Below are positions 8,109 through 17,239 of a stretch of 64,000 nucleotides of DNA, piece by piece. How positions within the stretch are numbered: the first letter of the stretch is position 1; each line of letters starts with the position of its first letter. This stretch comes from JAZIHH01 sp036678685 (GTDB taxonomy: Bacteria; Bacillota; UBA4882; UBA10575): positions 310,001-374,000 of the forward strand of contig JAZIHH010000034.1 in NCBI GenBank assembly GCA_036678685.1, given 5' to 3'. The notes beneath the pieces were generated by a model that was given only the letters and a program-made list of their open reading frames with translations, had not been told where the DNA came from and searched no databases. The translations under genes and the position numbers were made by a program.

Positions 8109-9455
8109 ATTTATCTGATATACGCGACATTACTTCGGTCGCTAGTTTGTTTTTGCTCTTCTTGCCACTGGAGGTATTCACTCATATCCAGATACTTTTT
8201 GCCGGCTATCCACTTGTCGTCAATTTCCATAAGTAAGGCTCCAATTAGGCGAATTGCCGATTCCCGGTTCGGGAAAATATGGATAACTCGTTCCCTGCGC
8301 CTAATCTCTTCGATAAGACGCTCGACAGCGTTTGTAGTACGCAGACGCCGGCGATATTTTTCCGGCAGCATAAGGACCGCGGTAGCGTCATCAAAGCCCA
8401 TTTCAAGTATTTGCATGGCCTTGGGTGCTTTTTTCTCAAATGTCTCCAAGGTTTGATTCAATAACAACCGGGCAGTACCGATATCAGGCGCATCCAGAAT
8501 AGCTCGCAGATGTGGATAAAGCTCTTCTTTTGCCGACCTAGGCGTAGCGTCCATGATATTACGCATAAAGTGGGTTTGGCAGCGATGCCAGGTAACGCCC
8601 TGGAAGTAGCGGCGAACCGCCTTGACCAGGCCGCCATGGTCATCTGATACTACCAGTTCGACACCACGCAGGTTACGGCTTTTAAGCCAGGAAAAGAACT
8701 GGCTCCAACTGGCTTCGGATTCACTGTCGCCAATCATAAGCCCTAGAACTTCCCGGTATCCTTTAGTGTTTATGCCGATAGCAATCATAACACTCCGGGA
8801 ACGGACACGGCCATCTTCACGAATTTTCAGTACCAAAGCATCCACCAATACAAAAGGATAACACTTCTCACTCAAGTCCCGGTTATTCCAGGCGTTCACA
8901 ATGGGGTCCAGTTTCTTGCACAACTCTGAAACAGTGGATTTGGAAAATTCGGTACCACATAACTCTTCCGTTATCTGACTGACCTTACGGGTAGAGACCC
9001 CGTTAATTACCATTTCCATCAAGGCCAGCACCAAGGCCTGTTCGCTCCGCTGATAGCGGGCAAACATCTCAGTGGAAAACTGGCCGTTACGAAAACGCGG
9101 AACACGTAGGGTTATGGTTCCGACCCGGGTGGTAAGAGGATGCTCGCGTGTGCCGTTACGGTACCCCTTCCTTTTATCAGTGCGTTCGTATGGCTCGGCT
9201 TGAAGCTGTTCGGTGGCTTGCGCCTGCAAAATCTGGTTCAATACCGATTCCAATAGCGCTGACACACCGGAATCCTTGTTATTGCCTAAAAATAGACGAT
9301 GCAAAAGTTCTTGATCTACGGTAATCTGGTATTGAGCCATTCAAATTCCTCCTCTTAGAATTTTGGTTTGTCCAACTTCTATTCTAACTGAGGAATTTGT
9401 TAATGGCTCCCTCTTTTTTAGGAAACCAATTTTACACCATTATACGGACTTAACT
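8066..9455 (-). mobile_element. IS256-family insertion sequence
   Basis: The element encodes one transposase on the minus strand and is bounded by imperfect terminal inverted repeats. The left end (8066-8092) contains AAGTCC then GTGTAAA; the right end read on the minus strand (from about 9455) is AAGTCCGTATAATGGTGTAA, close to the remembered IS256 terminus. A second, subterminal inverted pair (AAATTCCTCAGTT at 8088-8100 and AACTGAGGAATTT near 9388) supports the borders. The 8-9 bp flanks (8058-8065 and 9456-9463) do not match, so no target-site duplication is visible. The exact outer base is uncertain by a few positions. Confidence 0.82.
8111..9340 (-). CDS. IS256-family (Mutator-type) DDE transposase
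   Basis: The 409-residue protein has the length and order of IS256 transposases. The DDE triad is visible: Asp in FVLVDALVLKIRE, Asp in VVSDDHGGL and Glu in RTTNAVERLIEEIRRR. The typical CQTHFMRN motif lies between the second and third acidic residues. The reading frame is intact and the ATG is preceded by AGGAGG, so the enzyme may be active. No second copy is present in this window. Confidence 0.95.
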   Translation of the reverse strand: MAQYQITVDQELLHRLFLGNNKDSGVSALLESVLNQILQAQATEQLQAEPYERTDKRKGYRNGTREHPLTTRVGTITLRVPRFRNGQFSTEMFARYQRSEQALVLALMEMVINGVSTRKVSQITEELCGTEFSKSTVSELCKKLDPIVNAWNNRDLSEKCYPFVLVDALVLKIREDGRVRSRSVMIAIGINTKGYREVLGLMIGDSESEASWSQFFSWLKSRNLRGVELVVSDDHGGLVKAVRRYFQGVTWHRCQTHFMRNIMDATPRSAKEELYPHLRAILDAPDIGTARLLLNQTLETFEKKAPKAMQILEMGFDDATAVLMLPEKYRRRLRTTNAVERLIEEIRRRERVIHIFPNRESAIRLIGALLMEIDDKWIAGKKYLDMSEYLQWQEEQKQTSDRSNVAYIR

Positions 9456-10174
9456 CTGACAAGGGACGGGGTTTTGTTATTCTTTACAACGCTCTCCCTT
9501 CCTTCCAACATTAGTTGTTTCAGCTTGCTCTCGTATTCTTTACTCAACCTGTCAAATTGTTCATAGTTTGGTGGAACTAAAAAGGTGTATTCTTCATACA
9601 TCTGGATGGCTGTTTTCAGTAATTTCTGGAGATTCGGGGTTTTTGCCGTGTAAATCTCCCGTTTCATGTGGTTGTCAAAGGCTTCTTTGGTTACCGGCAG
9701 ATAACCGGTGGCATAGACAAAGCGCAAATTTTGCTCGGGTTGGGTGAACCATTTTAAAAACAACGCGGCGGCATATTCCTTTTTGGCGGAAGAACGTTTG
9801 ACACACATGCCTCCGCCTCGTTGTATAGCGATTTTTTTACCGCCCCGAAAGACGGGATAAGGCAAGATAGCATAGGTAGCAGCTTCAGTAGTATTATCAG
9901 GATAAGTAATGCTGTCGCCGTAAAAAAGAATTCCTGCCGTCGATCCGAGCGAACAGACGATCTCACCTGTTTTCGACAGATCGGAGGAATAACCGTCGGT
10001 CACAGCGTAACCGCCGGAAAGGGCAGGAGGAACACTAAAGTCCCAGATACGGCGGAAGAGATCTGAAGTGGTATTCAGATTATCGGGATGGACAAATACG
10101 CCGCCCAGTTGGGCGACGCCTACCTGGGCAATATTGAACCACGAATCGGCGGTGAAGAAGGTTTTGGCGTACGG
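9456..10174 (-). pseudogene. Remnant of ABC sugar-binding protein gene (both ends missing)
   Basis: An open frame on the minus strand encodes about 240 residues of a MalE-like extracellular solute-binding protein. It includes TADSWFNIAQVGVAQLGG, a middle part with AILPYPVFRGGKKIAIQRGGG and the typical EYAAALFLKWFTQPEQN segment. The reading frame begins abruptly after a stop codon at 10175-10177, without a start codon or signal peptide, and runs into the IS right end, where it stops at 9440. A GTG at 10003 could be misread as a start but lies inside the conserved region. Both ends have been lost, so no functional protein is expected. It faces away from the regulator remnant at 10171. Confidence 0.75.
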
Positions 10175-10839
10175 TTAAATCCCGTGATCTCTTGGCCTAC
10201 CTTGCCCATCAAGATAAACCGGTGAGTACCGATCAAATCCTGGAGGATTTATGGCCGGATGTTTGTTTAGATAAAGCTTCCGCCGTGTTTCACACGACAC
10301 TTTATTATTTGCGCCGGCTTTTACAACAGTATACGCATAAAAAGATTATTATTTACGGTTCCAGACGCTATCAACTACGCCCCGGAAGTATTTGGATCGA
10401 CAAGTGTCAATTTGAGGAAGCCGCGCAAAGAACGTTGAGAAAAACTATGACGGCGGCTTTGGCGAATGAACTGGAAACCATAGTTTCCCTTTACCGTGGC
10501 GATTATCTTGAGGATCTTGACTACCAATGGGTGATCCCGGTCCAAGAAAAACTGAAAAATATTAACATCAGTTTAAAAATGAAACTTGCCGTTTATTATC
10601 TGGAGAATAAGATGTACCCACAGGCGTTGGTTCACTTACGTCAACTAATGGCGGAAAATCCGTATTCCGAAAAAGTGTTGCGTTTGTTGTTAACAACCCT
10701 TGCCGGAATGGGAGATCTCTTGGCTGTTAAAAAAGAATATAGCGGTTTTGTTAAAACCCTCCTTAAGGAATTGGGCATCAAGCCCTCTTTGGCCATAACG
10801 GCTTTTTATAAAGAACTGTGCGCGGTGCAACCGGTGTAA
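10171..10839 (+). pseudogene. Remnant of SARP/BTAD-type transcriptional regulator, 5' truncated
   Basis: The product shows the end of a winged-helix DNA-binding domain (RDLLAYLAHQDKPVSTDQIL, then LWPD, then VFHTTLYYLRRLL) and a complete bacterial transcriptional activator domain of TPR-like helices (about residues 75-215). In related proteins a receiver domain and the first half of the winged helix precede this. Here the frame is closed by a stop at 10153-10155 and only a weak TTG at 10192 is available. The upstream bases belong to the sugar-binding protein remnant on the other strand, so a deletion has fused two formerly divergent genes. Confidence 0.68.
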
Positions 10840-11181
10840 GGCATGCTTAAATCCTCTCCCGGTAATATCACCCTCCGCTTAACCGGGTCTCTTCGTTAAT
10901 AAGCTCTACACCCTTTTTATCTTTTCTCTGTTTAATGATGACAAATTTTCCAACATGAACGGGCAGTGAGTGATGGTAAACATTTGGACTCTTCTTTTGC
11001 TCTAAAAACTTTGCTTTCTCTTGCACATGATCCTCTTTATGTGATACCATTGTTATAACTGTAAATATAAACGGCGTTGGCAATAAACCGGCGGCCGGCG
11101 AGGATGATTTATGTCTGCAGGGGGCGTTCCGGCCGTTAAGATCTTTGTTACGCCCTCTACAATTACGAGGTGTAATGGAGA
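10840..11181. other. AT-rich gap between regulator remnant and iorA
   Basis: This 342-base stretch is richer in A+T than its neighbours. A 71-codon frame on the minus strand (10868-11083) lacks a ribosome site and resembles no family I know. It may be another decayed fragment. A TTGCAC at 11021-11026 could be the -35 element for iorA, but no convincing -10 box follows at the right distance. Confidence 0.4.
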
Positions 11182-12918
11182 ATGAAACGACTCATGCTCG
11201 GAAATGAAGCAGTGGCCAGAGGGGCTTATGAGGCCGGCGTCACGGTGGCTACAGCCTATCCCGGGACGCCAAGCACGGAAATAACCGAAGCAATCGCCAA
11301 ATATGAGGAGGTTTACTGTGAATGGGCGCCCAATGAGAAGGTGGCGCTGGAAGTGGCGGCCGGCGCCGCGATCGCCGGGGCGCGGGCCCTTTGTGCCATG
11401 AAACATGTAGGCCTCAATGTAGCGGCTGATCCGCTCTTTACCCTCTCTTATACCGGCATCAACGGCGGGTTGGTGGTGGTGGTGGCTGACGATCCGGGAA
11501 TGCACAGCTCACAAAACCAACAAGACAGCCGGTTTTATGCCCGCGCGGCGAATCTTCCCCTGTTGGAACCGACGGATGCCCAGGAATGCCGGGATTTCCT
11601 TCTGGAAGCCTTTTCTTTAAGTGAAGAATTTGACTGCCCGGTTCTGGTGAGGCTGACCACCAGGGTCGCCCATACGCGGGGCGTGGTCGAAACCGGCGAA
11701 CGGATGGCTGTCCCCCTCCGGGATTATGTTAAGAACATTCCCAAATACGTGATGATGCCGGCCATGGCCCGCCGGCGCCATGAAATTGTGGAGCGGAGGA
11801 TGGCCCGTATGGCGGAGGCGGCGAATACCTGCTCCTTGAACCGGATCGAGCGCGGCTCCGGAGAAACGGGAGTCATTACATCCGGGATCGCCTACCAGTA
11901 CGCCAGGGAGGTCTTTGGTGACGTCTCCTATCTAAAGCTGGGAACGGTCTACCCTTTCCCGGAAAATTTGGCCGCCGCTTTCGCCCAGGGGATGAAAGAC
12001 CTGTATGTGGTGGAAGAAGGGGAACCGTTCATTGAGTTGCTGTGCAAACAGATGGGGTTGAAGGTGAAAGGCAAGGACTTGTTGCCGGTGACCGGGGAAT
12101 TGAGCCCCGCTTTGCTGCGGGAGAAGATTTTCGGGGAAAAACCGCCGGCAGGCCGGCAACCGGCGGCAGAGATTCCCGCCCGACCGCCCGTTATGTGTCC
12201 GGGTTGTCCCCACCGGGGAGTTTTTTATGTTTTAAAAAAATTACGGCTCACGGTCACCGGGGATATCGGCTGTTATACCCTTGGCGCCCTCCCGCCCCAC
12301 GAGGCCCTTGACACCTGTGTCTGTATGGGCGCCAGCATCGGGATGTTACACGGGATGGAAAAAGCCCGCGGCCCCGGGTTTGTGCAAAAAGCCGTGGCGG
12401 TCATCGGCGATTCCACTTTCTTTCACTCGGGAATCACCGGGTTGATTGATCTGGTGTACAACAAGGGAAGGTCGACGGTAATAATTCTGGACAACGCCAC
12501 GACCGGCATGACCGGGCACCAGGACCATCCGGGCACCGGGCGCACCCTCCGGGGAGCGGTTGCGGAAAAGCTTGACCCGGCCGTACTGGCCAAAGCAGTG
12601 GGGGTGCGGCGGGTGAAAGTCGTGGATCCCTTTGACCTTGACGCCTTGGAAAAGACAGTCCGGGAAGAGACGGAGGCCGGTGAACCGTCGGTGATCATCG
12701 CCCGGCGCCCCTGTGCGCTGCTGGACAAGGAGGAGAAGGGCCGGGTGGTGCGGGTGAACCGGGAAAAATGCCGGCAATGCCGGCGGTGTCTGGCTCTGGG
12801 CTGTCCGGCGGTGGCGGATAAAGAAGGGCAAATTTACATCAACGAAGTGCTTTGCACCGGATGTCTGCTCTGCAGCAAATTGTGCCCGTTCGCGGCGGTG
12901 GAGAGGGTGGAGAGATAA
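11182..12918 (+). CDS. iorA: Indolepyruvate ferredoxin oxidoreductase, alpha subunit
   Basis: With IorB this enzyme oxidatively decarboxylates aryl pyruvates, such as indolepyruvate from tryptophan, to aryl-CoA while reducing ferredoxin. It is a cytoplasmic, oxygen-sensitive, thiamine-diphosphate enzyme of anaerobes. The 578 residues include the N-terminal pyrimidine-binding domain (AYPGTPSTEITEAI), the diphosphate-binding domain (GDIGCYTLGALPP and GDSTFFHSGITGL) and a C-terminal ferredoxin-like domain. That domain has two cysteine clusters, CRQCRRCLALGCP and CTGCLLCSKLCP, which should bind two 4Fe-4S clusters. iorB follows after one base, so the subunits are translationally coupled. Confidence 0.96.
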   Translation: MKRLMLGNEAVARGAYEAGVTVATAYPGTPSTEITEAIAKYEEVYCEWAPNEKVALEVAAGAAIAGARALCAMKHVGLNVAADPLFTLSYTGINGGLVVVVADDPGMHSSQNQQDSRFYARAANLPLLEPTDAQECRDFLLEAFSLSEEFDCPVLVRLTTRVAHTRGVVETGERMAVPLRDYVKNIPKYVMMPAMARRRHEIVERRMARMAEAANTCSLNRIERGSGETGVITSGIAYQYAREVFGDVSYLKLGTVYPFPENLAAAFAQGMKDLYVVEEGEPFIELLCKQMGLKVKGKDLLPVTGELSPALLREKIFGEKPPAGRQPAAEIPARPPVMCPGCPHRGVFYVLKKLRLTVTGDIGCYTLGALPPHEALDTCVCMGASIGMLHGMEKARGPGFVQKAVAVIGDSTFFHSGITGLIDLVYNKGRSTVIILDNATTGMTGHQDHPGTGRTLRGAVAEKLDPAVLAKAVGVRRVKVVDPFDLDALEKTVREETEAGEPSVIIARRPCALLDKEEKGRVVRVNREKCRQCRRCLALGCPAVADKEGQIYINEVLCTGCLLCSKLCPFAAVERVER

Positions 12919-12919
12919 A

Positions 12920-13501
12920 ATGAAAAGCTACAATGTGATGCTGGCCGGCGTAGGAGGCCAGGGAATTTTATTTGCCGCCCGGGTTTTGGGAACGGCCGCC
13001 CTGAAAGAATCCTATGATGTCAAAATTTCCGAAGTGCACGGCATGGCCCAGCGGGGCGGGAGTGTGGTCACCCATGCCCGCCTCGGCCGGAAAATTTACG
13101 CGCCGGTGGTGGAGAAAGGCCGGTGTGACCTGCTGATTGCCTTTGAAGAACTGGAAGCCTTGCGGTGGGCGGATTATCTAAAGAAGGACGGCAGGGTGAT
13201 CATCAACCAACAGCAGATTGCTCCCATGCCGGTGATAACCGGAAAGGCCGAATATCCCCGGGGGATCCCGGCCGAAATTCGCGAGCGCGGCGGGGATGTC
13301 CTGGTTGTCGATGCCCTTGCCACCGCGGAAAAATGCGGCAACCCCCGGGCGGTAAATATGGTTCTGCTGGGCCTGGCCGCACCGTACCTGCCGCTTAAAG
13401 AAGAGACCTGGCTTGAGGCCATCACGGAAGTGACCCCCCCGCGGTTTGCCGCTGTAAACGTGCAGGCCTTCAGGGAAGGGTACCAGGCGGGTTCCCGGTA
13501 A
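12920..13501 (+). CDS. iorB: Indolepyruvate ferredoxin oxidoreductase, beta subunit
   Basis: This is the gamma-domain-like subunit of IorAB (193 residues, normal length). GVGGQGILFAARVLG near the N-terminus and EVHGMAQRGGSV are the signature motifs of the 2-oxoacid:ferredoxin oxidoreductase gamma family. It pairs with iorA immediately upstream. No phenylacetate-CoA ligase gene adjoins, although one is often found in iorAB loci. The next gene lies on the opposite strand, four bases beyond the stop, with no clear terminator between them. Confidence 0.95.
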   Translation: MKSYNVMLAGVGGQGILFAARVLGTAALKESYDVKISEVHGMAQRGGSVVTHARLGRKIYAPVVEKGRCDLLIAFEELEALRWADYLKKDGRVIINQQQIAPMPVITGKAEYPRGIPAEIRERGGDVLVVDALATAEKCGNPRAVNMVLLGLAAPYLPLKEETWLEAITEVTPPRFAAVNVQAFREGYQAGSR

Positions 13502-13505
13502 CGGA

Positions 13506-14807
13506 CTACAATATTTTCCGGCACTCCATGTAGAAACGCTTCTCTTCGGCCCGGCCGATGGAAAAAGTCTTTTTGGGCAGGGAACCGTAGGCGGCAATGG
13601 TTTTAAACAGGTCCTTTTTCTCCAGCGGGGGCAAGAAGAAACCGGCATTTCCAGGTTTGGCCCCCAGCGCGGAAACGACTTCTTCTTCGTGAATGTAATC
13701 AATCCTGGCCCGGGGGTGCCGGGCGAGGAAAGTTTCCAAAAAAGGTTGTAAATTGGCGACCGCCGGGTTAACGGCGGAATTTTTTATGCTGATTATTCCG
13801 TACCGCCCTTCCTGAATGAAACCGATGTTTTGTGTATTTGCTTCTCCTGCTCTCTTTTTCAAGCCATCTTTCATGGCTGCTTTATTGTCGAAATACGCCA
13901 CCGCACAGTCATAGAATGATTTTATCTCCGAAAAAAGTTGGCGGCAGTCCACATTGAGGAGAACCCGGTGGATCGGTTCAAAAAGCAGGTTCTCGTCGTG
14001 AAGGTTAATCACCTCGACCAAGGCGAACCGGGCCGGGTGGGCGTGGCGGCTTATTTCGCCGGGGAGGTGTTCTTTTATTTTTTCCCACACGGCTTTGGCC
14101 GTCGCCAGGGAATGATTGCCGTCGCCTACGGCCATAAAAAGGTTGTTTGTCCGCCCGTCACCGGCGAGTTTTGTTAACCCTTCGACCACACCGGACAAGA
14201 GCAAGGGGTCATCCACTCTGAAGCCCCGGAGGCGGCCGCCGTCCATCATTAGTTCGAAATTGTACAATTCGGGCAAAGCGTCAAGATGACGGGCTAAAGG
14301 TTCAATTACCCTCCGGTCCGGGTCGTCAATGAGCACGATAACGTGGGGAACCTCCAGGACGGCGTTTTCCCGTATTTTGAGGCGGGGAGGAAGCCGGTCA
14401 AGGATGGTCTCTTCGGTGGCCTGGATTAAACTTCCCGGTTCCTTCCGGTACGAATATTTCTCCAGATCCACGGCGAGAAAGAGACCTTTACGGGACTTGG
14501 TGTATTTGGTTTGCCGGTCGACAAGGATTAAGCCCGGCGGTTGCGGACGGAGGATCTTTTTGGCCAGATATTCCTGCATGCAAGAATGAATGCGGGCAAT
14601 TCTTTCCCCGGCGTCCCGGTCCTCAAGGTAGCATTCGGGGAAGATCAGATGTAAGGTGGAGGGGGAATCCCCCACAAAGGCCGCCACCTTTTCCCAGTAG
14701 TCTTTCTGTGAAGTATACTGGTCGCAGGCAATAACCGACCATTTGGTCAAGTCCACTCCTTTGGCCGGCAACAAGACTTTTGGCAGGCGCAGGCCGATTT
14801 TTTCCAA
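13506..14807 (-). CDS. DUF1015 family protein
   Basis: The 433 residues match the DUF1015 family of anaerobes and archaea. Typical segments are SVIACDQYTSQKDYWE, LHLIFPE, the central VPHVIVLIDDPDRRVIEPL and MAVGDGNHSLATAKAVW. The family has no established function; the conserved GDGNHSLA motif suggests a nucleotide or phosphate site, but that is inference. The protein has no signal peptide or membrane segment. A TTG start at 14807 is used because the frame opens only nine codons upstream without ATG or GTG, and AGGA lies about five bases before the TTG. It is convergent with iorAB. Confidence 0.85.
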   Translation of the reverse strand: MEKIGLRLPKVLLPAKGVDLTKWSVIACDQYTSQKDYWEKVAAFVGDSPSTLHLIFPECYLEDRDAGERIARIHSCMQEYLAKKILRPQPPGLILVDRQTKYTKSRKGLFLAVDLEKYSYRKEPGSLIQATEETILDRLPPRLKIRENAVLEVPHVIVLIDDPDRRVIEPLARHLDALPELYNFELMMDGGRLRGFRVDDPLLLSGVVEGLTKLAGDGRTNNLFMAVGDGNHSLATAKAVWEKIKEHLPGEISRHAHPARFALVEVINLHDENLLFEPIHRVLLNVDCRQLFSEIKSFYDCAVAYFDNKAAMKDGLKKRAGEANTQNIGFIQEGRYGIISIKNSAVNPAVANLQPFLETFLARHPRARIDYIHEEEVVSALGAKPGNAGFFLPPLEKKDLFKTIAAYGSLPKKTFSIGRAEEKRFYMECRKIL

Positions 14808-15125
14808 TTGGTCCTGGTATTTTTCGATGTTCGATCACTCCCGGTCAAGGGTGGTTCGTTCTCCCGGAACAGGGAATTTACTTTGCTTTTGGCAGTTTAT
14901 TGTTTGTCGGAAAAGTATTCGGACCGGCTCCGGACTTTTCCTGCTTTTTTTGCGCAGAAGGCTTCATTTTTAATTTATTGTTCATAAAGCCAAACTTATG
15001 CCGGTCTTTTTCCGGAAAGAACCCGCCGGGACGCCGGGGTAACAGTAAAGAAAAAGGAGAGAGGGAGAACAAGAGACAGGATAAAGTTTAAAGAAGGAGA
15101 AAACGGTCGGGAAGAGAATAATACC

Positions 15126-15195
15126 TTGAGCAATTCCTGTTAGGCTTGGTAAAATTATGGTCGCTTACCGGCAGTTTATGTTAATGTTTTAACAT
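15126..15195 (+). promoter_or_regulatory. Promoter and inverted repeat upstream of the M1-like gene
   Basis: TTGAGC (15126-15131) and TAAAAT (15150-15155) are 18 bp apart. Just downstream lies a perfect 7-4-7 inverted repeat, ATGTTAA-TGTT-TTAACAT (15178-15195), placed like an operator between the promoter and the start codon at 15252. The rest of the 444-base divergent gap 14808-15251 holds no convincing gene. A 64-codon minus-strand frame at 14878-15072 lacks a ribosome site. Confidence 0.45.
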
Positions 15196-15251
15196 AACTT
15201 ATGACAGCAACAGAAAAAGATCTATTCGTAACCGGGTATGGGGGATTTTAA

Positions 15252-17099
15252 ATGAAAAAAAGGTTTTTCCGAATATTGCTGGGGATTATTCTCTTTGTTT
15301 TGCTGGTGACCGGGGGTTTGGTTTTTAATACGCCGCTGCGGGTTTTTTATCAACGATGGATGGGCCGAAGCAGAAATGCCCTTTTGGAAGAGGCTTTGCA
15401 AAAAGATTGGCTGAAGATCTATTCGCATGAGATCGAAATCAGGTTTTCCCCGGGTATGATCACCGGGAAAAGTATAATCGAATACGAAACCGGTGGGGAA
15501 CAGGCACAGGCAGATTTTCAGCCGTTTGCCCTCAATAAAAATTTTACTTTTGATTCCATAAAACTCAACGGTAAAGACGTGGATTTTGAAAAGTGGTTCA
15601 CCTGTGAAGAGGTGACTTTTTGGAAGGTTTATCTGACGCCCGACGGGGAGAACGAAGCGAAGCGGGAAAATCTCTGCCTGCTCTACGCCGGAAAACTCCC
15701 CCGGAAAAATGAAGCTTACTTTTTCCCCCCGGATCAGTTTTGGTATGCCCGGACACCGGGAATGCTCCGGGAAGAAAAACTCTCCTTGTTTAAGTGCATC
15801 GTTGACCAAAATTGGGTGCCTGTTTTTTCCGGGATCCTGGACTCGGTTACGGACATAAGGGATGACGTCAAGGCCTATCAATTCGTGATGCCCCACCCCG
15901 CCTCCGCGGCCATGCTTTATGTGGGAAAGAAGGAGAAAGTGCAAACAGTGGAGACCGGTGATTTCCTCTATGACTTTTACGGCACGGAGACGAACGGGTC
16001 CCTTTTTTCTTTGTTGATCGACAAAACCCTGGAAACAACGGCTTATTTCCGCGAACTCTTTGGGGATTTACCCCTCCGGGAACACAGTTTTATCTTTGAA
16101 CAATACGCGCCGGTTGCCGGCGATGCCACCATATACCAAACCGTATTGCATCTTGGTTTCCAGCGTCCGGCTTTTTACCAGAACCGGGAACGCGCTTATC
16201 AACTGGAGGATGACATTAATCTGGCCGATAAAATCGCCCGGGCCTGGTGGACCGGGGCCGTTATGGGCTCGGCGGAGAAAGGCGGCTCTTTGGCGGCAGG
16301 GCTGGCCCGCTACGCAGCTTATCTGGCCCTTTGCCGGCTGCAGCCCCCGGAGCAGGCCCGGGTTTTTCTGGAGGATTGCTACCATAATTACCTGGTGCAC
16401 CGGGGGAAATACGGGAAATATGAAAAGGCGCTTTTTGAGATCTTTCCCGTCTTAGACTGGCAAAAGGATTTACTTCATTACAAAGCGCCCTTGGTTTGGC
16501 ATGCTTTCCGGTATCAACTGGGCGACGATCTTTTTCTGGAATTATTACGCCGTTTCTACGGGGAATACAGGGGGCGTGTCGGAACCGTCCAAGCTTTTCA
16601 GGAGTTGGCGGCCAAGGTTAGTGAAATGGAACTGGACTGGTTTTTCGATTATTTTTTCTATTCCAACGCCGCCCTCGATTTACGGGTTGAAGAAGTGACA
16701 ACAACGGCCCGGGAAGAGGAAGAAGGTTATTTGACCAGAATCCGGATGGAGCACGGGGAAAACAGCCGCCCATTCCGGGGCCGGGTGCTTTTACGGGTGG
16801 AAACGGCGGAAGAGGTGCAGGAGGAAACTCTTATCTGGTCCGGAGGTGGAGAGGAGGTTTTGGTGACAACCCTTGCCCCGCCCCTGACGGTAACGCTCGA
16901 TCCCGAAGAATGGTGGCCGGATGTTAACCGGGAAAATAACCGGTGGTATGCTGAGATTGAAAGTGAGAGCGGAAGTGACAGTGAGAGTGAGAGTGAGAGC
17001 GGGAGTGACAATGAGAGTGATAGCGAGAGCGGGAGTGAGGGTGAGAGTGAGGACGGGAGTGAAAATGAAAGGGAAAGTGCAAGTGACTTACCGATTTAG
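15252..17099 (+). CDS. Membrane-anchored M1-peptidase-like protein, catalytic site lost, with Ser/Asp/Glu-rich tail
   Basis: A single N-terminal membrane helix (ILLGIILFVLLVTGGLVF) leads into an extracytoplasmic domain with the layout of M1 aminopeptidases. The conserved YFRELFGDLPL helix, the zinc-helix region (about 320-355) and the C-terminal helical part (LGDDLFLELLRRFYGEYRG, DWFFDYFF) are all recognisable. Where active members read HExxH, this protein has DKIAR (326-330), and where the third zinc ligand Glu sits in a NEGLAEY-like motif it has AAGLARY (348-354). All expected metal ligands are therefore absent. From residue 570 the protein is a low-complexity run of Ser, Glu, Asp and Gly to near residue 612. 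The next gene encodes an outer-membrane barrel. A binding or scaffold role is possible. Confidence 0.7.
   Translation: MKKRFFRILLGIILFVLLVTGGLVFNTPLRVFYQRWMGRSRNALLEEALQKDWLKIYSHEIEIRFSPGMITGKSIIEYETGGEQAQADFQPFALNKNFTFDSIKLNGKDVDFEKWFTCEEVTFWKVYLTPDGENEAKRENLCLLYAGKLPRKNEAYFFPPDQFWYARTPGMLREEKLSLFKCIVDQNWVPVFSGILDSVTDIRDDVKAYQFVMPHPASAAMLYVGKKEKVQTVETGDFLYDFYGTETNGSLFSLLIDKTLETTAYFRELFGDLPLREHSFIFEQYAPVAGDATIYQTVLHLGFQRPAFYQNRERAYQLEDDINLADKIARAWWTGAVMGSAEKGGSLAAGLARYAAYLALCRLQPPEQARVFLEDCYHNYLVHRGKYGKYEKALFEIFPVLDWQKDLLHYKAPLVWHAFRYQLGDDLFLELLRRFYGEYRGRVGTVQAFQELAAKVSEMELDWFFDYFFYSNAALDLRVEEVTTTAREEEEGYLTRIRMEHGENSRPFRGRVLLRVETAEEVQEETLIWSGGGEEVLVTTLAPPLTVTLDPEEWWPDVNRENNRWYAEIESESGSDSESESESGSDNESDSESGSEGESEDGSENERESASDLPI
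16959..17087 (+). repeat. Degenerate 6-bp tandem repeat coding for a Ser/Asp/Glu/Gly tail
   Basis: Degenerate repeats of the unit AGTGAG (variants GGGAGTGAC, AGTGAT, AGCGAG) encode about 43 residues at the C-terminal end of the M1-like protein. The array is in frame and changes only at the codon level, so length variation by slippage would preserve the frame in units of six. Confidence 0.85.
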
Positions 17100-17239
17100 T
17101 TAACGTTGGGAGGGCCGGGTTTGACCGGGCGGCCGGTGACAGATTATTACCAAAAGGAGTATTCCTTTCTCCGGCGAAAAGATATTGTTATTGTCAGGAA
17201 TAACGGTTCATACCTTCGAAACAGGGAGGAACAATACCG

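Noticed and set aside
10868..11083. A 71-codon minus-strand frame before iorA
   Set aside because: It lacks a ribosome site, has no similarity I recognise and lies in AT-rich sequence next to pseudogenes.
14878..15072. A 64-codon minus-strand frame ending in a lysine-rich segment, resembling small spore proteins
   Set aside because: There is no Shine-Dalgarno before either candidate start and no match to a known small acid-soluble spore protein.
16959..17087. Regular short repeats that could suggest a CRISPR or intergenic satellite
   Set aside because: The units are about 6 bp, in frame with the C-terminal tail of a coding gene, and have no spacer structure.
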